Source: Prevotellaceae bacterium
GTDB lineage: Bacteria; Bacteroidota; Bacteroidia; Bacteroidales; UBA932
Direction of reading: 5' to 3'
Length of the DNA stretch: 8,092 nt
Assembly (NCBI GenBank): GCA_031279735.1
Contig: JAITHX010000119.1
Coordinates: 1-8,092 of the forward strand
A program made the position numbers and the translations under genes. The notes under the pieces are model-generated. The model was given only the letters and a program-made list of their open reading frames with translations, was not told the origin of the DNA and did no database searches. Each line of letters opens with the position of its first letter. The first letter of the stretch is position 1. This document shows positions 6,195 through 8,092 of this stretch, piece after piece.

Positions 6195-6878
6195 ATGAGA
6201 AAAATTTCAAAATTTATGTTGGGCTTCATTGCCCTATGCTGTGTATCCTCTGTCGTTCTCTTCGAAGGATGTAGCAAAAAAGAGGAAAATTCCGCGTCTT
6301 ATCCTGGTTATCCGGCTCTGGATAATTCAAAACTTGCGAATAAGATTTGGGAAATAAAAACGGAGCCTGACATTGAGGTTAATGTCAATTATGCGCAATA
6401 CAAAGATGACATTAGAAAAGTACAAGACACTTTGAAGAAATTGTTTAATACCAACTTGGATTATAAGTTCAAATCGGGGAAATTCGAGGTGGGAAAGTAT
6501 TTTGACACTCTTATCATAATAGACAAAGATACAACTGTCAAGATTACGGTCGGAAGTCATACTGTAGATACGACAATTCATATTCATAAGGAAATAGATA
6601 CTGCCTTTTATTATAAGGGAGGAGAGCTTCCTTATAACTTAAGGGCGGATCAGCGTTTTGTTCTGGACAACATGATTTTCCTATGGGGAGGAATGAAATC
6701 CGATGACGAAATTGTTTTAACTGCGCAAATGACGGAAATACGGGAGCTTGTCAGGGCGGCATTGAAAGTTCAGACGAATTATACAGATGAATTGATTGAT
6801 AATACGATTCTTAAGTTTATTACGGGGAAAGCGAACATTGTGCTCACGAAAAAAAGTACGAAACCAATCCCATGGTAA
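6195..6878 (+). CDS. Uncharacterised lipoprotein, A/T-rich
   Basis: This is a 227-residue predicted lipoprotein. A basic n-region (MRKISK), a hydrophobic stretch and LFEGC place the acylated cysteine at residue 26, followed by SKKEEN, a soluble charged linker. I do not recognise the family. The mature part alternates short beta-like segments: YKFKSGKFEVG, a Thr-rich run with TTVKITV and VDTTIHIH, FYYKGGELPYN, DDEIVLTAQM and ANIVLTKKS. This arrangement recalls lipocalin-like lipoproteins common in Bacteroidota, which is inference only. An ATG nine bases upstream (6186) is in frame, but MRK... is the better signal-peptide start. The gene is visibly more A/T-rich than its neighbours upstream and uses AAA, AAT, ATT and GAT heavily. 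It stands alone between its own promoter and terminator, which may indicate lineage-specific acquisition. Confidence 0.85.
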   Translation: MRKISKFMLGFIALCCVSSVVLFEGCSKKEENSASYPGYPALDNSKLANKIWEIKTEPDIEVNVNYAQYKDDIRKVQDTLKKLFNTNLDYKFKSGKFEVGKYFDTLIIIDKDTTVKITVGSHTVDTTIHIHKEIDTAFYYKGGELPYNLRADQRFVLDNMIFLWGGMKSDDEIVLTAQMTEIRELVRAALKVQTNYTDELIDNTILKFITGKANIVLTKKSTKPIPW

Positions 6879-6906
6879 GGGGGGGCGATTTTCCCCCTCA
6901 ATTTTT
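6878..6906 (+). terminator. Intrinsic terminator after the lipoprotein gene
   Basis: AGGGGG (6878-6883) pairs with CCCCCT (6893-6898) around the loop ggcgatttt. CAA and a five-T run (6902-6906) follow. The stem begins at the last base of the lipoprotein stop codon. It is the best terminator in the window. Confidence 0.75.
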
Positions 6907-6952
6907 GGGAATCAGATAAGATATTAATTTAGTTCTAAAAAGTGGATATATT

Positions 6953-7315
6953 ATGAGAAAATTATCGGAAAAGAAATCGGGTGCATCCGTTGCGGGACAT
7001 ACGTTCCCGTCGTGCGAAGGATGCTCCCGTTCGCATCCGCCTCCGGGTCGCATGCGTTCGACTGCAATCGAATCCGAAAGGGAGGGCAAGGTGCAAAGAC
7101 TAAAAAGGGTGCCCCCTGTTGCGGTTGAAGTCGAAAAGGTTCTTGGAAATCCTGAAATACCTGGGATCGGAAATGGAAGTAAAGGTGATGCCGGTTTTTT
7201 TCAGAATTGTTTTGTGGGGAGGCATGAAATCTTCCAGCGAAGCGGTTTAAAGGCGATCGATACGGATATTCGGGAAGTTTACGTTAAATTCAATGATTGC
7301 GTGATTCAAAATTGA
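6953..7315 (+). CDS. Doubtful 120-codon ORF of unknown function
   Basis: An open frame begins at an ATG with an A/T-rich Bacteroidota-like leader. A weak promoter is possible (TTTG 6904-6907, TAATTTAG 6925-6932). It stops two bases before the GTG preceding the phosphoesterase ATG. The translation has no signal peptide, no membrane segment and no family that I recognise. The first half (KKSGASVAGHTFPSCEGC, then PPPGRMRSTAIE) is encoded by G+C-rich palindromic DNA. The second half is Gly/Val/Ile-rich and low in conviction. Antisense frames are also nearly open across 6953-7089. Another + frame (7104-7247) reads RFLEILKYLGSEMEVKVMP, faintly like the C-terminal tail of XRE-type antitoxins. It could be a real small gene, a remnant, or a noncoding repeat. 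I lean towards a noncoding or degenerate segment. Confidence 0.3.
   Translation: MRKLSEKKSGASVAGHTFPSCEGCSRSHPPPGRMRSTAIESEREGKVQRLKRVPPVAVEVEKVLGNPEIPGIGNGSKGDAGFFQNCFVGRHEIFQRSGLKAIDTDIREVYVKFNDCVIQN
6983..7072. other. G+C-rich palindromic segment, possible structured RNA or repeat
   Basis: Several short complementary blocks crowd this stretch. GCATCC at 6983-6988 and again at 7033-7038 can each pair with the single GGATGC at 7019-7024, so the two pairings are mutually exclusive. CGGGA/TCCCG (6993-6997 with 7005-7009), the palindrome CGCATGCG (7049-7056) and TTCGA/TCGAA (7057-7061 with 7068-7072) add further stems. On the - strand a TAGTCTTTGCACC sequence lies just outside (about 7090-7102). 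It is similar to, but one base longer than, a TAnnTTTG box, so antisense transcription into this block is possible. No known RNA family is recognised. Confidence 0.4.
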
Positions 7316-7319
7316 AGTG

Positions 7320-7808
7320 ATGCGAATAGGAGTCATCTCCGACACTCACGGATTTTTCGACGAGAAATTAAAGAAGTTCCTTAGGGAAGTCGATGAAATC
7401 TGGCACGCGGGAGATATAGGTTCTTTAAAATTGGCGGACGAAATAAGCGCTTTTAAACCCTTAAGGGCGGTTTACGGCAATATCGACGATGCGGAAGTGC
7501 GCTCGGCGTACCCCGAAGTCTTGGAGTTTCGAGCGGAGGGGCTGAAAGTGTCGATTACCCACATTGCAGGCTATCCGGGCAGATATTCCGGACCTCGAGT
7601 GCTGGGAATATTGCAGAACCGTCCGGGGATATTGATAGCGGGACATTCGCATATTCTTAAAGTGATTTACGATAAGGCGAACGACCTGCTTTTCATGAAT
7701 CCGGGCGCGGCAGGCGTGTACGGAATGCATCAAGTGCGCACTGCTTTGCGTTTTAATCTTCTGTCGGGAAGTATTTCCGACATGGAAATCGGAGAATGGA
7801 TCAAATGA
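7320..7808 (+). CDS. YfcE/MJ0936-type metallophosphoesterase
   Basis: This 162-residue cytoplasmic phosphodiesterase is of the calcineurin-like Metallophos_2 family (YfcE/MJ0936). Members cleave small phosphodiester substrates with a two-metal centre. The physiological substrate is unknown. All expected ligands are visible: Asp8 and His10 in SDTHG, Asp32 in HAGDIG, Asn54 in YGNID, His81 in THIAGYPGRY, and His109/His111 in GHSH. The NPGAAG block (127-132) near the end is also typical. The length is standard for the family. I prefer the ATG at 7320. A GTG directly before it (7317) would add one residue. The gene begins five bases after the stop of the doubtful upstream ORF. No separate promoter is obvious in front of it. 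Confidence 0.93.
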   Translation: MRIGVISDTHGFFDEKLKKFLREVDEIWHAGDIGSLKLADEISAFKPLRAVYGNIDDAEVRSAYPEVLEFRAEGLKVSITHIAGYPGRYSGPRVLGILQNRPGILIAGHSHILKVIYDKANDLLFMNPGAAGVYGMHQVRTALRFNLLSGSISDMEIGEWIK

Positions 7809-7830
7809 AGTTGTTGATTTTAAACGACTA

Positions 7831-7844
7831 TGAAATTAATTTCA
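7831..7844. other. 14-bp perfect palindrome after the phosphoesterase gene
   Basis: tgaaattaatttca is exactly self-complementary and is followed by seven A residues. It may be a protein-binding dyad, or a terminator read on the - strand (the A-run becomes a T-run). It lies 42 bp upstream of the next -7 box's TTTG region, close to where an upstream regulator could bind. It is A/T-rich, so chance is a real possibility. Confidence 0.35.
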
Positions 7845-7862
7845 AAAAAATTCATTTCGATA

Positions 7863-7894
7863 ATTGCGTGATAAAAAAATATCAAGTATCTTTG
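7863..7894 (+). promoter_or_regulatory. Promoter for the exported protein at the right edge
   Basis: TATCTTTG at 7887-7894 is an exact TAnnTTTG -7 box followed by CGCC. ATTG at 7863-7866 provides a partial -33 box with 20-bp spacing. Transcription should begin near 7901, leaving an unusually long leader of about 110 nt before the ATG at 8014. Confidence 0.65.
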
Positions 7895-7905
7895 CGCCCT
7901 ATAAG

Positions 7906-7933
7906 CACGTTGTGTATTGCGAATTGAAACGTG
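7906..7933 (+). promoter_or_regulatory. 5' leader stem-loop
   Basis: CACGTT (7906-7911) pairs perfectly with AACGTG (7928-7933) around a 16-nt loop, and a G-U pair can extend it outward. It falls within the first few bases of the predicted transcript, a position suited to protecting the 5' end. The remaining leader to 8013 is A/T-rich and unstructured, ending in the context aattATTATG that is usual before strongly expressed Bacteroidota genes. I recognise no riboswitch. Confidence 0.4.
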
Positions 7934-8013
7934 TATGTTATTTTGATAGAAAGATAAAATTTAATAGAAAATAAAAAGTTGAAAGTTATTTTTAATACTA
8001 AACTACAATTATT

Positions 8014-8092
8014 ATGAAAAAAAGGTTATTAGGATTATTATTTGTGTTCTGCGCCTTCGGACTGAAAGCGCAAGAGTTTCTACCTTTTATCA
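8014..8092 (+). CDS. Start of an exported protein (partial)
   Basis: Only the first 26 codons are in the window: MKKRLLGLLFVFCAFGLKAQ followed by EFLPFI. This is a textbook Sec signal peptide with a probable cut after KA, before QE, as in many Bacteroidota outer-membrane or T9SS-exported proteins. There is no lipobox cysteine at the cut site. The function cannot be judged because the gene runs off the right edge. It has its own promoter and long leader. Confidence 0.8.
   Translation, partial: MKKRLLGLLFVFCAFGLKAQEFLPFI

Noticed and set aside
7033..7075. TTCGA...TCGAATCC block resembling a tRNA T-arm
   Set aside because: No acceptor, D or anticodon arms can be drawn around it, and there is no CCA-adjacent stem. 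It is just one of several short palindromes.
7805..7927. 40-codon ORF starting in an ATGA overlap with the phosphoesterase stop codon
   Set aside because: The coupling-style start is attractive, but the frame contains the -7/-33 promoter elements and half of the leader hairpin of the next gene, and the peptide has no recognisable features.

Overview
The window looks like chromosomal DNA of a Bacteroidota member, most likely of the order Bacteroidales. The evidence is a GldH-type lipoprotein, a protein with a type B (CHU_C) C-terminal sorting domain of the type IX secretion system (T9SS), three TAnnTTTG promoter -7 boxes, A/T-rich leaders without a Shine-Dalgarno sequence, and signal peptides ending in '...KAQ' or '...DAQ'. 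Every credible gene is on the + strand. I see no tRNA, rRNA, CRISPR array, transposase or phage gene.

Layout. Positions 1-240 have no credible gene and are packed with short inverted and tandem repeats: a perfect 20-bp inverted repeat, a second composite inverted repeat built from GGACA/TGTCC units, and CCCTATA-type tandem units. A hairpin and a promoter follow. Next comes a tightly packed five-gene run (346-5995): a RicT/YaaT-type PSP1-domain protein, gldH, a GlsB/OlsB-like N-acyltransferase, a secreted protein with a gliding-motility-associated C-terminal domain, and hisS. The first two genes overlap and the others are 1 to 35 nt apart, so co-transcription is likely.

After hisS there is a ~200-nt gap with a hairpin and a good promoter. 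It is followed by an A/T-rich orphan lipoprotein gene that ends in a clear intrinsic terminator. A puzzling 6953-7315 segment comes next: a weak 120-codon ORF whose first half is G+C-rich and full of short palindromes, possibly a repeat or structured RNA. A YfcE/MJ0936-type metallophosphoesterase gene follows, then a ~205-nt gap with a strong promoter and a leader hairpin. The window ends inside the signal peptide region of another exported protein.

How the genes fit together. GldH is a lipoprotein associated with gliding/T9SS, and the 3215-4609 product is a predicted T9SS cargo. The acyltransferase may make N-acyl-amino-acid (glycine/serine) lipids for the same envelope. RicT and HisS are cytoplasmic RNA-related proteins. 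Most of the genic content is ordinary Bacteroidales. The least explained parts are the repeat cluster at 1-217, the 6953-7315 segment, and the two uncharacterised exported proteins (3215-4609 and 6195-6878). I found no convincing evidence of a wholly new biological system.
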